Shown piece after piece: positions 1 through 6,363 of a stretch of 33,660 bases of DNA. Made by a program: the position numbers and the translations under genes. Origin of the DNA: an uncultured Oscillospiraceae bacterium (lineage in GTDB: Bacteria; Bacillota; Clostridia; Oscillospirales; Oscillospiraceae); contig CAJFNY010000009.1 of NCBI GenBank assembly GCA_904395865.1, forward strand, positions 1-33,660, in the 5' to 3' direction. The notes below the pieces were generated by a model. The model was not told the DNA's origin and did not search any database. It was given only the letters and a program-made list of their open reading frames with translations. How positions within the stretch are numbered: the first letter of the stretch is position 1; every line of letters begins with the position of its first letter.

Positions 1-29
1 TCGCGAACGATATGCAGTCCGCGACGACG

Positions 30-105
30 TGGTGACCCGCCGGAGATTCGAACTCCGGACCCATTGCTTAAAAGGCAATTGCTCTGCCAACTGAGCTAGC
101 GGGTC
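30..105 (-). tRNA. tRNA-Lys (anticodon TTT)
   Basis: The minus strand folds as a complete 76-nt cloverleaf with a 7-bp acceptor stem (GACCCGC/GCGGGTC). The anticodon stem ATTGC/GCAAT encloses the loop CTTTTAA, giving anticodon TTT. The T-arm contains GTTCGAATC. The discriminator is A and the 3' CCA is encoded (complement of 30-32). It is the most distal of the five tRNAs on this strand within the window; the array may continue to the left. Confidence 0.97.
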
Positions 106-108
106 GAA

Positions 109-183
109 TGGCTGGGATGGCAGGACTCGAACCTACGGATGCCAGAGTCAAAGTCTGGTGCCTTACCACTTGGCGACATCCCA
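109..183 (-). tRNA. tRNA-Gln (anticodon TTG)
   Basis: A 75-nt minus-strand cloverleaf with acceptor TGGGATG/CATCCCA. The anticodon stem CCAGA/TCTGG carries the loop CTTTGAC, so the anticodon is TTG (glutamine). The T-loop reads GTTCGAGTC, the discriminator is G and CCA is encoded. The weak U1-A72 acceptor start is typical of bacterial tRNA-Gln. Only three bases separate it from tRNA-Lys, so the two are almost certainly cut from one transcript. Confidence 0.97.
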
Positions 184-240
184 ATGTGCGAGACGTGCGG
201 TGACATCCGGTATGGCGCTGCCCGGGCAGAGCACAAAAAA

Positions 241-318
241 TGGGGTGGGTGAAGGGATTCGAACCCTCGACCTCCAGAGCCACAATCTGGCGCGCTAACC
301 AACTGCGCCACACCCACC
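241..318 (-). tRNA. tRNA-His (anticodon GTG)
   Basis: A minus-strand cloverleaf with acceptor GTGGGTG/CACCCAC. The anticodon stem CCAGA/TCTGG has the loop TTGTGGC, giving anticodon GTG. The extra 5' G (position 318, G-1) lies opposite the C discriminator, the encoded G-1:C73 pair characteristic of bacterial tRNA-His. CCA is encoded at 241-243. An annotation that ignores G-1 would end at 317. Confidence 0.97.
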
Positions 319-367
319 ATCTCTTGAATTACCCACGGCAGCCGGACCGCCCGCTCCTGCGGAAATG

Positions 368-444
368 TGGCACGCCAGGAGGGACTCGAACCCCCGACCT
401 ACTGCTTAGAAGGCAGTTGCTCTATCCAGCTGAGCTACTGGCGT
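368..444 (-). tRNA. tRNA-Arg (anticodon TCT)
   Basis: A 77-nt minus-strand cloverleaf with acceptor ACGCCAG/CTGGCGT. The anticodon stem ACTGC/GCAGT encloses CTTCTAA, so the anticodon is TCT, which reads AGA and AGG. The T-arm includes GTTCGAGTC, the discriminator is G and CCA is encoded at 368-370. Confidence 0.97.
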
Positions 445-487
445 ATGCGGCACTGCCGTGTGGGACGCTGACCGGCTGCGCTGCAAT

Positions 488-528
488 CCATCTGTCAGGC
501 AAGCAGCGGGTACTTGCCTGACAGATGG
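488..528. repeat. Perfect 16-bp inverted repeat overlapping the CCA end of tRNA-Gly
   Basis: The arm at 488-503 (CCATCTGTCAGGCAAG) is the exact reverse complement of 513-528, with a 9-base loop. The outer end of the right arm is the encoded CCA of tRNA-Gly (526-528). There is no T-run on either strand, so it does not look like a terminator. It lies within the tRNA transcript between Gly and Arg and may affect 3' processing. Confidence 0.8.
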
Positions 529-599
529 AGCGGGTGATGGGAATCGAACCCACGCGACCAGCTTGGAAGGCTGGGATTCTGCCATTGAACTACACCCGC
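526..599 (-). tRNA. tRNA-Gly (anticodon TCC)
   Basis: A 74-nt minus-strand cloverleaf with acceptor GCGGGTG/CACCCGC. The anticodon stem CCAGC/GCTGG encloses CTTCCAA, giving anticodon TCC. The T-arm contains GTTCGATTC and CCA is encoded. It is the first tRNA after the promoter at 650-678, so it leads the array. Confidence 0.97.
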
Positions 600-649
600 A
601 GATGCCCTGCCAACGGCAACAGGCTGTAAGCGGCCTTATCAGCCAAGAT

Positions 650-678
650 ATGATATCACAGCCCTGCCCGCTTGTCAA
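650..678 (-). promoter_or_regulatory. Sigma-A-type promoter of the tRNA array
   Basis: On the minus strand the -35 box is TTGACA (673-678), a perfect consensus. The spacer is exactly 17 bp and the -10 box is TATCAT (650-655). Transcription should start near 643, about 45 bases before tRNA-Gly. No other comparable promoter lies between the five tRNAs. Confidence 0.8.
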
Positions 679-718
679 GCGGGATTTCCAACATCCGCGC
701 AACTTTCCCGCCGCCGGC

Positions 719-747
719 TTGACGGGCGGCGCGGTTTGCGGTATCCT
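719..747 (+). promoter_or_regulatory. Promoter of the DUF1848 gene
   Basis: The -35 box is TTGACG (719-724), followed by a 17-bp spacer and the -10 box TATCCT (742-747). The predicted start is near 754, leaving a short leader that holds the GGAGGT ribosome site before the ATG at 778. Confidence 0.7.
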
Positions 748-777
748 GAACTCCAGGGCAGAAACGGAGGTGCCGCA

Positions 778-1731
778 ATGATTGTCAACACCGGCGGGCG
801 GACGGACACCGTCCAGTACTTCACGGAGTGGCTGCTGCGTCGCTTCTCCGAGGGCTACGTGCTGACCCGCAACCCCATGTTCCCCCACCGTGTCAGCCGC
901 TATGAGCTGACGCCGGAGACCGTGGACTGCGTCGTCTTCTGCTCCAAGAACTACCGGCCGATTCTTCCGCGCCTCTCCGAGATCACCGACCGGTTCCCCA
1001 CGTACTTTCACTACACCATCACCGCCTACGGGAAGGACGTGGAGCCGGGCGTCCCCTCCATCGAGGAGAGCATGGAGACGCTGATGGCGCTCTCCCGGCA
1101 GGTGGGGCGGCAGCGCGTGTCCTGGCGGTACGACCCGGTCCTGCTGACGCGGGAGTACACCGTCGGCCGTCACCTGGAGACCTTTGCGCGGATGGCCGCC
1201 GTGCTGGCCCCGCACATCGACCGCTGCATCTTCAGCTTCGTGGAGCTGTACCGGAAGCTGGAGACGAACATGCCGGAGCTGCGCCCGATCTCCGCGCACG
1301 ACCGGGACACGCTGGCGCAGGGGCTGGGCGCCATCGCCGCGGAGCACGGGATCCGCCTGCAGACGTGCGGCACCAACGGCGACTTCACCCGCTACGGCAT
1401 CCACCCCTCCGGCTGCACGACGCTGGAGATCCTCGGGCGGGCCAACGGGATCACCTTCCGGCCGTACGCCCACCGGGGCATGCGGAACGGCTGCCACTGC
1501 ATCGAGAGCCGGGACATCGGCGCCTACGACACCTGCCTGAACGGCTGCAAATACTGCTACGCCAACACGAGCCCCCGGCGGGCGGCTGAGAACTACCGGC
1601 TCCACGATCCCGCCTCCCCGCTGCTGCTGGGCCACCTGGAGCCGGGGGACGCGGTCCTCCGCGCCCCGCAGAAGCGCCTCCGGACGGAGCCGCCGGCGGG
1701 TACCCAGCTGACGCTGGAGCTGCCGGAGTGA
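778..1731 (+). CDS. DUF1848 family protein
   Basis: A 317-residue protein of the uncharacterised DUF1848 family. The recognisable signature is the N-terminal GGRTDTVQYFTEWLLRR stretch (residues 6-22) followed by GYVLTRNP (26-33) and VVFCSKN (52-58). A cysteine-rich C-terminal part contains GCHC (238-241) and C253-x3-C257-x2-C260 within CLNGCKYCYAN. That C-x3-C-x2-C spacing equals the radical-SAM iron-sulfur motif, but here it sits near the C-terminus. An Fe-S cluster is my inference; no activity is known to me. The ATG at 778 was chosen over an in-frame upstream codon at 736 because it has GGAGGT seven to eight bases before it and because 736 lies inside the promoter. It is transcribed alone and ends at a strong hairpin. 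Confidence 0.9.
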   Translation: MIVNTGGRTDTVQYFTEWLLRRFSEGYVLTRNPMFPHRVSRYELTPETVDCVVFCSKNYRPILPRLSEITDRFPTYFHYTITAYGKDVEPGVPSIEESMETLMALSRQVGRQRVSWRYDPVLLTREYTVGRHLETFARMAAVLAPHIDRCIFSFVELYRKLETNMPELRPISAHDRDTLAQGLGAIAAEHGIRLQTCGTNGDFTRYGIHPSGCTTLEILGRANGITFRPYAHRGMRNGCHCIESRDIGAYDTCLNGCKYCYANTSPRRAAENYRLHDPASPLLLGHLEPGDAVLRAPQKRLRTEPPAGTQLTLELPE

Positions 1732-1755
1732 TCGCACCGCCTCCCTGAAACCGAC

Positions 1756-1789
1756 GGCGCAGGCAGCCGGCCATCCGGCTGCCTGCGCC
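1756..1789. terminator. Bidirectional terminator between convergent genes
   Basis: A perfect 15-bp stem (1756-1770 with 1775-1789) and a 4-base loop, followed on the plus strand by the pyrimidine-rich CTTCTT. It lies between the convergent DUF1848 gene and the beta-lactamase-like gene and probably serves both. The T-tract is poor. Confidence 0.7.
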
Positions 1790-1800
1790 CTTCTTCGCGC

Positions 1801-2949
1801 TCATTCCCGCCGCTTCCGCAGGATGCGGACCAGCACCGCCACATCCACCGCCAGGAACACCGCCGCGGCCGCCAGCACGATCCACCAGACCGTGTTCCCG
1901 CCGCCGTCCGACGGCTCCGCCGGCTGCCCGTCCGTCTCCGGCCGGACCTCCTGCTGGGCCTGCTCCTGGGCCTCCTGGCGGGCCTGCTCCTCGGCTTCCT
2001 GGCGGGCCTGCTCCTCGGCCTCCTGGCGGGCCTGTTCCTCCGCCTCCAGGCGGGCCTGCTCCTCCGCCTCCAGCCGCGCCTGCTCCTCCGCCTCCAGGCG
2101 GGCCTGCTCCTCGGCAGCCAGCCGGGCCGCGTTCTGCTCCGCCGTGTAGTCGGCCAGGACCTCCGCGGCCCGGCCCACCACCGTCTCGCCGCCCGGGGCG
2201 TTGGCCGTGTAGACGGCCAGCAGGAACGGGTCCTCGGCGTAGACCACCGCCGTGTCGTTGACGGCGGTGACGCCTTCCTCGTCGTCCACGAAGTAGCCGT
2301 ACTTGTGGGCCACGTCGTACCGCTCCCCGATGTACCGGTCGATGTACTGCCCCGGCTGGGCCTGGGCCATGTAGTCCAGCATCTCCGTGAACTGCGCCCG
2401 GCCGGCGTACAGATGCTTCAGAGCGTCGAGCATCATGGACGTGCAGTAGTAGTTGTCGACCCAGTAGATGTAGTCAATGTCGGCCTCGTCCATGGTGAAG
2501 TACCGGCACATCAGCTCCTTGTACGTGCGGAACGTCCCCAGGTTGTAAAGCATGTCGATGGAGACGTCGTTGTTGGACCAGACGAGGCTCTGGTAGTGCG
2601 CGTCGGCCAGGGTGACGCCGCCGATGACCGTCTGGGGTGACACGTCTCCCGCCGCCTCCAGCTCGTAGTAGTAGAGGTTCAGCGGCAGCTTGTACGTGCT
2701 GGCGGCGATCATGAACGCCTCGTCGTTGAAGCGGTACTCCTCACCGGTGACGGTGTTGTAGTAGCACAGGGAGAAGTTCCCCTCGTTCAGGCCGTAGTCA
2801 GCCAGGAATTCGTCCATCACCGCCGTCAATGCCTCCGAGGCCGGCTGCGCCTCCGGAAGCGCCGCTCCCGCCGGCTCCGCCGCCAGGGCCGGCGCGGCCA
2901 GCGCGGCGGCGGCCAGAAGCCCGGCCAGCGCGCGACGCAGAATGCCCAT
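1801..2949 (-). CDS. Secreted class A beta-lactamase-like serine hydrolase with coiled repeat and C-terminal membrane anchor
   Basis: A 382-residue protein. Residues 1-23 form a signal peptide (Arg-rich start, Ala/Leu core, likely cut after ALA). The domain at about 40-270 resembles the class A beta-lactamase/penicillin-binding fold. It has S84-T-Y-K87 as the S-x-x-K active site, S125-N-N as the SDN-like motif and H215-K-Y-G218 where K-T-G would be. Residues about 278-334 are a tandem EEQARLEA-type repeat, likely a charged coiled coil. Residues 354-375 form a membrane helix, followed by a basic tail. The start at 2949 has a GGGGG-rich ribosome site; an in-frame extension towards 3978 is antisense to the regulator and was rejected. 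The departure from K-T-G makes drug hydrolysis uncertain; a cell-wall peptidase role is as likely. It is divergent from the AraC regulator at 3094. Confidence 0.85.
   Translation of the reverse strand: MGILRRALAGLLAAAALAAPALAAEPAGAALPEAQPASEALTAVMDEFLADYGLNEGNFSLCYYNTVTGEEYRFNDEAFMIAASTYKLPLNLYYYELEAAGDVSPQTVIGGVTLADAHYQSLVWSNNDVSIDMLYNLGTFRTYKELMCRYFTMDEADIDYIYWVDNYYCTSMMLDALKHLYAGRAQFTEMLDYMAQAQPGQYIDRYIGERYDVAHKYGYFVDDEEGVTAVNDTAVVYAEDPFLLAVYTANAPGGETVVGRAAEVLADYTAEQNAARLAAEEQARLEAEEQARLEAEEQARLEAEEQARQEAEEQARQEAEEQARQEAQEQAQQEVRPETDGQPAEPSDGGGNTVWWIVLAAAAVFLAVDVAVLVRILRKRRE
1949..2119. repeat. 24-bp tandem repeat inside the beta-lactamase-like gene
   Basis: About seven copies of a 24-bp unit encode EEQAR(L/Q)EA on the minus strand. 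The three N-terminal copies read EEQARLEA, the next three EEQARQEA, and the last decays to QEQAQQEV. Near-identical copies (recurring GGCCTGCTCCTC on the plus strand) suggest recent expansion and possible length variation by slippage. Confidence 0.85.
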
Positions 2950-2984
2950 GGCTTCGCCCCCTTTCTCCCCTCCATGGTAGCGGA

Positions 2985-3015
2985 ATTTTATGAACAAACT
3001 GTGAACGAACAGCAA
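2985..3015 (-). promoter_or_regulatory. Candidate promoter of the beta-lactamase-like gene
   Basis: On the minus strand a -10-like TAAAAT (2985-2990) follows a -35-like TTGCTG (3010-3015) after a 19-bp spacer. The spacing is long, so the assignment is weak. It lies in the AT-richer divergent interval shared with the regulator gene. Confidence 0.35.
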
Positions 3016-3031
3016 AATGCCGCCGTTACTC

Positions 3032-3061
3032 TTGCCAAAAACGCCTCGTGCATGGTACAAT
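3032..3061 (+). promoter_or_regulatory. Promoter of the AraC-family regulator
   Basis: The -35 box is TTGCCA (3032-3037) and the -10 box TACAAT (3056-3061), with an 18-bp spacer. The leader contains AAGGAGG at 3080-3086, seven bases before the GTG start. It faces away from the beta-lactamase-like gene, so a regulator bound here could influence both. Confidence 0.6.
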
Positions 3062-3093
3062 ACTTGCAAATCCTGCCGGAAGGAGGCAGCGCC

Positions 3094-3930
3094 GTGGAGC
3101 CGGACGCATACGAAAAGCGCGGATATCTGACGGAGGACTTCCACCTGTTCCACCTGCGGGACACCGCCATGGAGCAGGTGGGCTGGCACTACCACACGTT
3201 TCACAAGCTGATCTTCTTCCTCTCGGGCCAGGCCGCCTACGACATCGAGGGGCAGCGGTACGCCCTGCGGCCGGGGGACATGGTGCTGGTGGGCGCCGGA
3301 GACATCCACCGGCCAGACGTCTCCGGCAGCGTGCCGTACGAGCGGGTGATCCTCTACATCTCGCCGGAGTTCCTCCGGGCGGAGAGCACGCCCGACTGCG
3401 ACCTGGAGTCGTGCTTCGCCGCGGCCCGGCAGGAGTTCCGCTTCGCCCTGCGGCCGGCCGACCAGGACCGCCGGATCGCCGGCATTCTGACGGAGCTGGA
3501 GCAGGTGCTGACCGGCGGCGGCTTCGGCGCGTCGGTGCTGAGCCACGCGCTGCTGCTGCAGCTGATGATCCAGGTGCGCCGCGGCCAGCTGGACCGGGAG
3601 CTGACGCACGTGACCGGCGCCGTGGGCGACAAGAAGATCGTCGCCCTGCTCCAGTACCTGAACACGCACCTGACGGAGCGCCTCTCCATCGACGACCTGG
3701 CCGAGCGCTTCTACGTCAGCAAGTACCACATGATGCGCCGCTTCCGGGCCGAGACGGGCTACACGATCCACAACTACCTGGTGGGCAAGCGGCTGCTGCT
3801 GGCCCGGGAGCTGATCGCCGGCGGCATGGCCGTCACCGCCGCGTGCTACCAGAGCGGCTTCCAGGACTACTCCACCTTCTCCCGGGCGTACAAGCGCCAG
3901 TTCGGCACGACGCCGCGGCAGCGGACCTGA
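3094..3930 (+). CDS. AraC-family transcriptional regulator
   Basis: A 278-residue regulator with the usual two-part design. Residues about 15-100 form a cupin sensor domain, with HYHTFHKL metal/ligand-type histidines and the barrel motif LRPGDMVLVGAGDIHRP. Residues about 175-278 hold two helix-turn-helix units, the second ending in the family signature with SGFQDYSTFSRAYKRQFG near the C-terminus. The GTG at 3094 was chosen because AAGGAGG lies seven bases upstream; the longer in-frame ATG at 2974 precedes the predicted promoter. The HAD phosphatase starts 28 bases after its stop, so the two are probably co-transcribed. Its position opposite the beta-lactamase-like gene suggests that gene as a target, but the inducer is unknown. 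Confidence 0.92.
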   Translation: MEPDAYEKRGYLTEDFHLFHLRDTAMEQVGWHYHTFHKLIFFLSGQAAYDIEGQRYALRPGDMVLVGAGDIHRPDVSGSVPYERVILYISPEFLRAESTPDCDLESCFAAARQEFRFALRPADQDRRIAGILTELEQVLTGGGFGASVLSHALLLQLMIQVRRGQLDRELTHVTGAVGDKKIVALLQYLNTHLTERLSIDDLAERFYVSKYHMMRRFRAETGYTIHNYLVGKRLLLARELIAGGMAVTAACYQSGFQDYSTFSRAYKRQFGTTPRQRT

Positions 3931-3958
3931 CGGAATTTTCAGAGAAAGAGGCGCACCC

Positions 3959-4810
3959 ATGCACGACTTTTCCCACATTCTCCTGGTCAGCGACTACGAC
4001 CGGACGCTGACCGGCTTCGACGCGGCCATCCCGCCGGCCAACCTGGAGGCCATCGCCCGCTTCACGGCCCGGGGCGGGGCCTTCACCGTGGCTACGGGCC
4101 GCTCCCGGCCCACGTTCCGCGTGCCCATGGCCTCGGGCATCCCGGTCAGCGCGCCCGTGATCGTCTCCAACGGCGCCGCCCTGTGGGACCCGGCCGCCGA
4201 CGCCATGACGCTGCTGCACGTCCTCTCGCCGGAGGCGCTGGCGGCCGTCCGTGCGCTGCAGGCCCGGTTCCCGGATCTGCGGCTGGAGCTTCAGGGGCCG
4301 GGCCGCCACCGCTGCTTCGGCCGGGACGACCTCCGGGACGCGTACCTGGCCCGCTACCGCGTGGAGCCCGACTACCGCGGCTGGGGCGATCTGGACGAGC
4401 CGGTGCTGGTGGCGTGCTTCTACGCGCCGTTCCTGGACCCCGCCCACATGCGGCCCCAGGACCGCATCGAGGCGGACGAGCGGCCCTTCCAGGAGATCTG
4501 CCGCCTGGTGGCGGAACAGTGGAGCGGCCTGCTGGAGGCCGTCCGCTCCATGCCGCGGATGGTGGAGCTGCTGCCCGCCGGCTGCACCAAGGGCGCCGCA
4601 GCCCGGCAGCTGGCCGACCGGCTGGGCCGTCCGACGCTCCTGTGTGCCGGAGACGCGCCCAACGACCTCTCCATGCTGGAGGCCGCCGACGAGGCCTTCA
4701 TCCCGTCCACCTCCGACCCGGCCATTCTGGGCTATGGCTTCACCCAGGTCTGCAGCTGCGACGACGGCGCCATCGCGGACATCGTCCGGCTGCTGGAATC
4801 CCGGCCGTAG
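3959..4810 (+). CDS. HAD-superfamily (Cof-type, subfamily IIB) hydrolase
   Basis: A 283-residue cytoplasmic phosphatase of the Cof/YbiV-like HAD IIB group. The nucleophile motif is S-D12-Y-D14-R-T16-L. ATGRSRPTF supplies the motif II region, the Lys of GCTKGAAA is motif III, and GDAPNDLSML is motif IV, which holds the metal-binding aspartates. A cap domain fills the middle. All catalytic positions appear intact. Such enzymes dephosphorylate sugar phosphates, FMN or PLP, and the substrate cannot be read from sequence. It follows the AraC regulator by 28 bases and ends at a strong terminator, so it may be part of that regulator's response. Confidence 0.9.
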   Translation: MHDFSHILLVSDYDRTLTGFDAAIPPANLEAIARFTARGGAFTVATGRSRPTFRVPMASGIPVSAPVIVSNGAALWDPAADAMTLLHVLSPEALAAVRALQARFPDLRLELQGPGRHRCFGRDDLRDAYLARYRVEPDYRGWGDLDEPVLVACFYAPFLDPAHMRPQDRIEADERPFQEICRLVAEQWSGLLEAVRSMPRMVELLPAGCTKGAAARQLADRLGRPTLLCAGDAPNDLSMLEAADEAFIPSTSDPAILGYGFTQVCSCDDGAIADIVRLLESRP

Positions 4811-4819
4811 CGAGACGAA

Positions 4820-4851
4820 GCGGGCCGCCCATTGGGGCGGCCCGCTGTTTT
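4820..4851 (+). terminator. Intrinsic terminator after the HAD gene
   Basis: An 11-bp GC stem (4820-4830 with 4835-4845) with loop ATTG is followed by TGTTTT. A flanking CGAAG/CTTCG pair (4816-4820, 4856-4860) could form a larger alternative fold. Confidence 0.8.
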
Positions 4852-5091
4852 GCGGCTTCGTTTGCCCTGCAGCCGCCGCCTTTCCCGCCGGCTGAGGCTC
4901 CGTGGGGCCGAAGAATCCGCGCCCCATACGGGAGAGACGGATTCTTCGCTGCGCTCGGAATGACAAGGCGGATACGATTCCCGGCTGCGCCGCCCCCGGG
5001 CCGTCAGACGACGCACGCAGTCGGTGCGGCTCTATGATTGCATGCCTTCTGCGACAGCCGCCATCGAATTCCCGGGACCGAGCCGAAAAAC
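4852..5091. other. Gene-free interval with an inverted repeat of a probable interspersed family
   Basis: No open reading frame here has a ribosome site or a recognisable product. The interval contains the inverted repeat GAAGAATCCG (4910-4919) and CGGATTCTTC (4938-4947), followed by GCTGCGCTCGGAATGACA. From memory, this wording is common in dispersed repeats of many bacterial genomes, where its translation gives a spurious HSERSEES peptide. The remainder to 5091 shows nothing I can interpret. Confidence 0.55.
4910..4965. repeat. Probable dispersed palindromic repeat
   Basis: Two 10-base arms (4910-4919, 4938-4947) flank an 18-base centre, with the tail CGCTGCGCTCGGAATGACA. The tail reads in a false frame as the SERSEES-type peptide that I associate with widespread non-coding repeats. 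Copy number in this genome is unknown. Confidence 0.55.
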
Positions 5092-5119
5092 GCCGGAGCG
5101 GGCAGAGGCCCGCTCCGGC
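5092..5119 (-). terminator. Terminator of the trmB-DUF554-icd operon
   Basis: A perfect 12-bp stem (5092-5103 with 5108-5119) with loop AGAG. On the minus strand it is followed by five T (complement of 5086-5090), immediately downstream of the icd stop. There is also a T-run on the plus-strand side, so it may act in both directions. Confidence 0.85.
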
Positions 5120-5138
5120 ATTCCTTTTTCAAATATGC

Positions 5139-6350
5139 TTACGCCAGCGCCGCCTCCAGACGCTGGCGGACGGCGGAGAGGAAGCCGTCGCTGGTGACGA
5201 CGTTGGGTGTCCCCTTCTCCCACAGGGCCGCCAGGTCCTTCGTCATGGTGCCGGACTCGATGATCTCGATGCAGGCCCGCTCCAGCTTGGCCGCGAAGTC
5301 CTGCAGGGCGGCGTTGCCGTCCAGCTCGCCGCGCTTGGCCAGGGCGCCGGTCCAGGCGAAGATCGTGGCCATGGGGTTGGTGGACGTCTGCTCCCCCTCC
5401 AGGTAGCGGTAGTAGTGGCGGGTGACGGTGCCGTGGGCGGCCTCGTACTCGTACTTCCCGTCGGGGCTCACCAGCACCGACGTCATCATGGCCAGGGAGC
5501 CGAAGGCCGTGGAGACCATGTCGCTCATGACGTCGCCGTCGTAGTTCTTGCAGGCCCAGATGAAGCCGCCGGGGCTGCGGATGACCCGGGCCACCGCGTC
5601 GTCGATGAGCGTGTAGAAGTACGTGATGCCGGCGGCCTCGAACTTCTCCCGGTACTCGGCGTCGTAGATGGTCTGGAAGATCTCCTTGAACTGCCCGTCG
5701 TACTTCTTGGCGATGGTGTCCTTCGTGGAGAACCAGAGGTCCTGCTTCGTGTCCAGGGCGAACTGGAAGCAGGCGCGGGCGAAGGAGGCGATAGACGAGT
5801 CCTTGTTGTACTGCCCGGTGACGACGCCGTCGCACTCGAAGTCGTAGATCGTCTGGCGCGCCTCGTTCCCGTCCCGGTCGGTGAACACCAGTTCGGCCCG
5901 GCCGCCGGCCGTGGCGCGGAACTCCACGCCGCGGTACACGTCGCCGTAGGCGTGGCGGGCGATGGTGATGGGCGCCTTCCAGTTGCGCACCACCGGGGAG
6001 ATGCCGTCCACCAGGATCGGCGTGCGGAACACGGTGCCGTCCAGGGCGGCGCGGATGGTGCCGTTGGGGCTCTTCCACATCTCGTGGAGGTGGTACTCAG
6101 TCATCCGCTGGGCGTTGGGCGTGATGGTGGCGCACTTGACGCCGACGCCGTACTTCCTGATGGCCTCGGCGCTGTCCAGGGTGATCTGATCGCGGGTCTC
6201 GTCCCGCTTTGGCAGGCCCAGCTCGTAGTATTCCGTCCTGAGGTCCACGAAGGGCTCCAGCAGCTGCTCCTTGATGGCCGCCCAGAGCACCCGGGTCATC
6301 TCGTCGCCGTCCAGCTCCACCAGCGGCGTCGTCATGGGGATCTTGTTCAT
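5139..6350 (-). CDS. icd: NADP-dependent isocitrate dehydrogenase
   Basis: A 403-residue enzyme that oxidises isocitrate to 2-oxoglutarate with CO2 release and NADPH formation. It belongs to the homodimeric type also found in eukaryotes (IDH1-like), not the E. coli-like type. Markers are the N-terminal VELDGDEMTRV, substrate-binding KSPNGTIRAALDGTVFR, GDVYRGVEF, the KNYDGDVMSD metal site and the EAAHGTVTRHY cofactor loop, followed by STNPMATIFAW. Length and motifs appear complete. The ATG at 6350 is preceded by a strong AAGGAGG. It is the last gene of the trmB-DUF554-icd transcript, starting 13 bases after the DUF554 stop. It would supply 2-oxoglutarate for glutamate synthesis. No partner TCA-cycle genes are seen. 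Confidence 0.96.
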   Translation of the reverse strand: MNKIPMTTPLVELDGDEMTRVLWAAIKEQLLEPFVDLRTEYYELGLPKRDETRDQITLDSAEAIRKYGVGVKCATITPNAQRMTEYHLHEMWKSPNGTIRAALDGTVFRTPILVDGISPVVRNWKAPITIARHAYGDVYRGVEFRATAGGRAELVFTDRDGNEARQTIYDFECDGVVTGQYNKDSSIASFARACFQFALDTKQDLWFSTKDTIAKKYDGQFKEIFQTIYDAEYREKFEAAGITYFYTLIDDAVARVIRSPGGFIWACKNYDGDVMSDMVSTAFGSLAMMTSVLVSPDGKYEYEAAHGTVTRHYYRYLEGEQTSTNPMATIFAWTGALAKRGELDGNAALQDFAAKLERACIEIIESGTMTKDLAALWEKGTPNVVTSDGFLSAVRQRLEAALA

Positions 6351-6363
6351 ATCGGTTTCCTCC

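Noticed and set aside
96-521. Short open frames over the tRNA array
   Set aside because: They are translations of tRNA genes; every one coincides with a cloverleaf.
1949-2119. CRISPR-like periodic repeat
   Set aside because: The 24-bp units are contiguous, without spacers, and keep a coding frame, so this is a protein repeat.
2950-3978. In-frame 5' extension of the beta-lactamase-like gene
   Set aside because: It is antisense to the AraC regulator, has low-complexity Gln/His/Val-rich composition, and the ATG at 2949 has both a ribosome site and a signal peptide directly after it.
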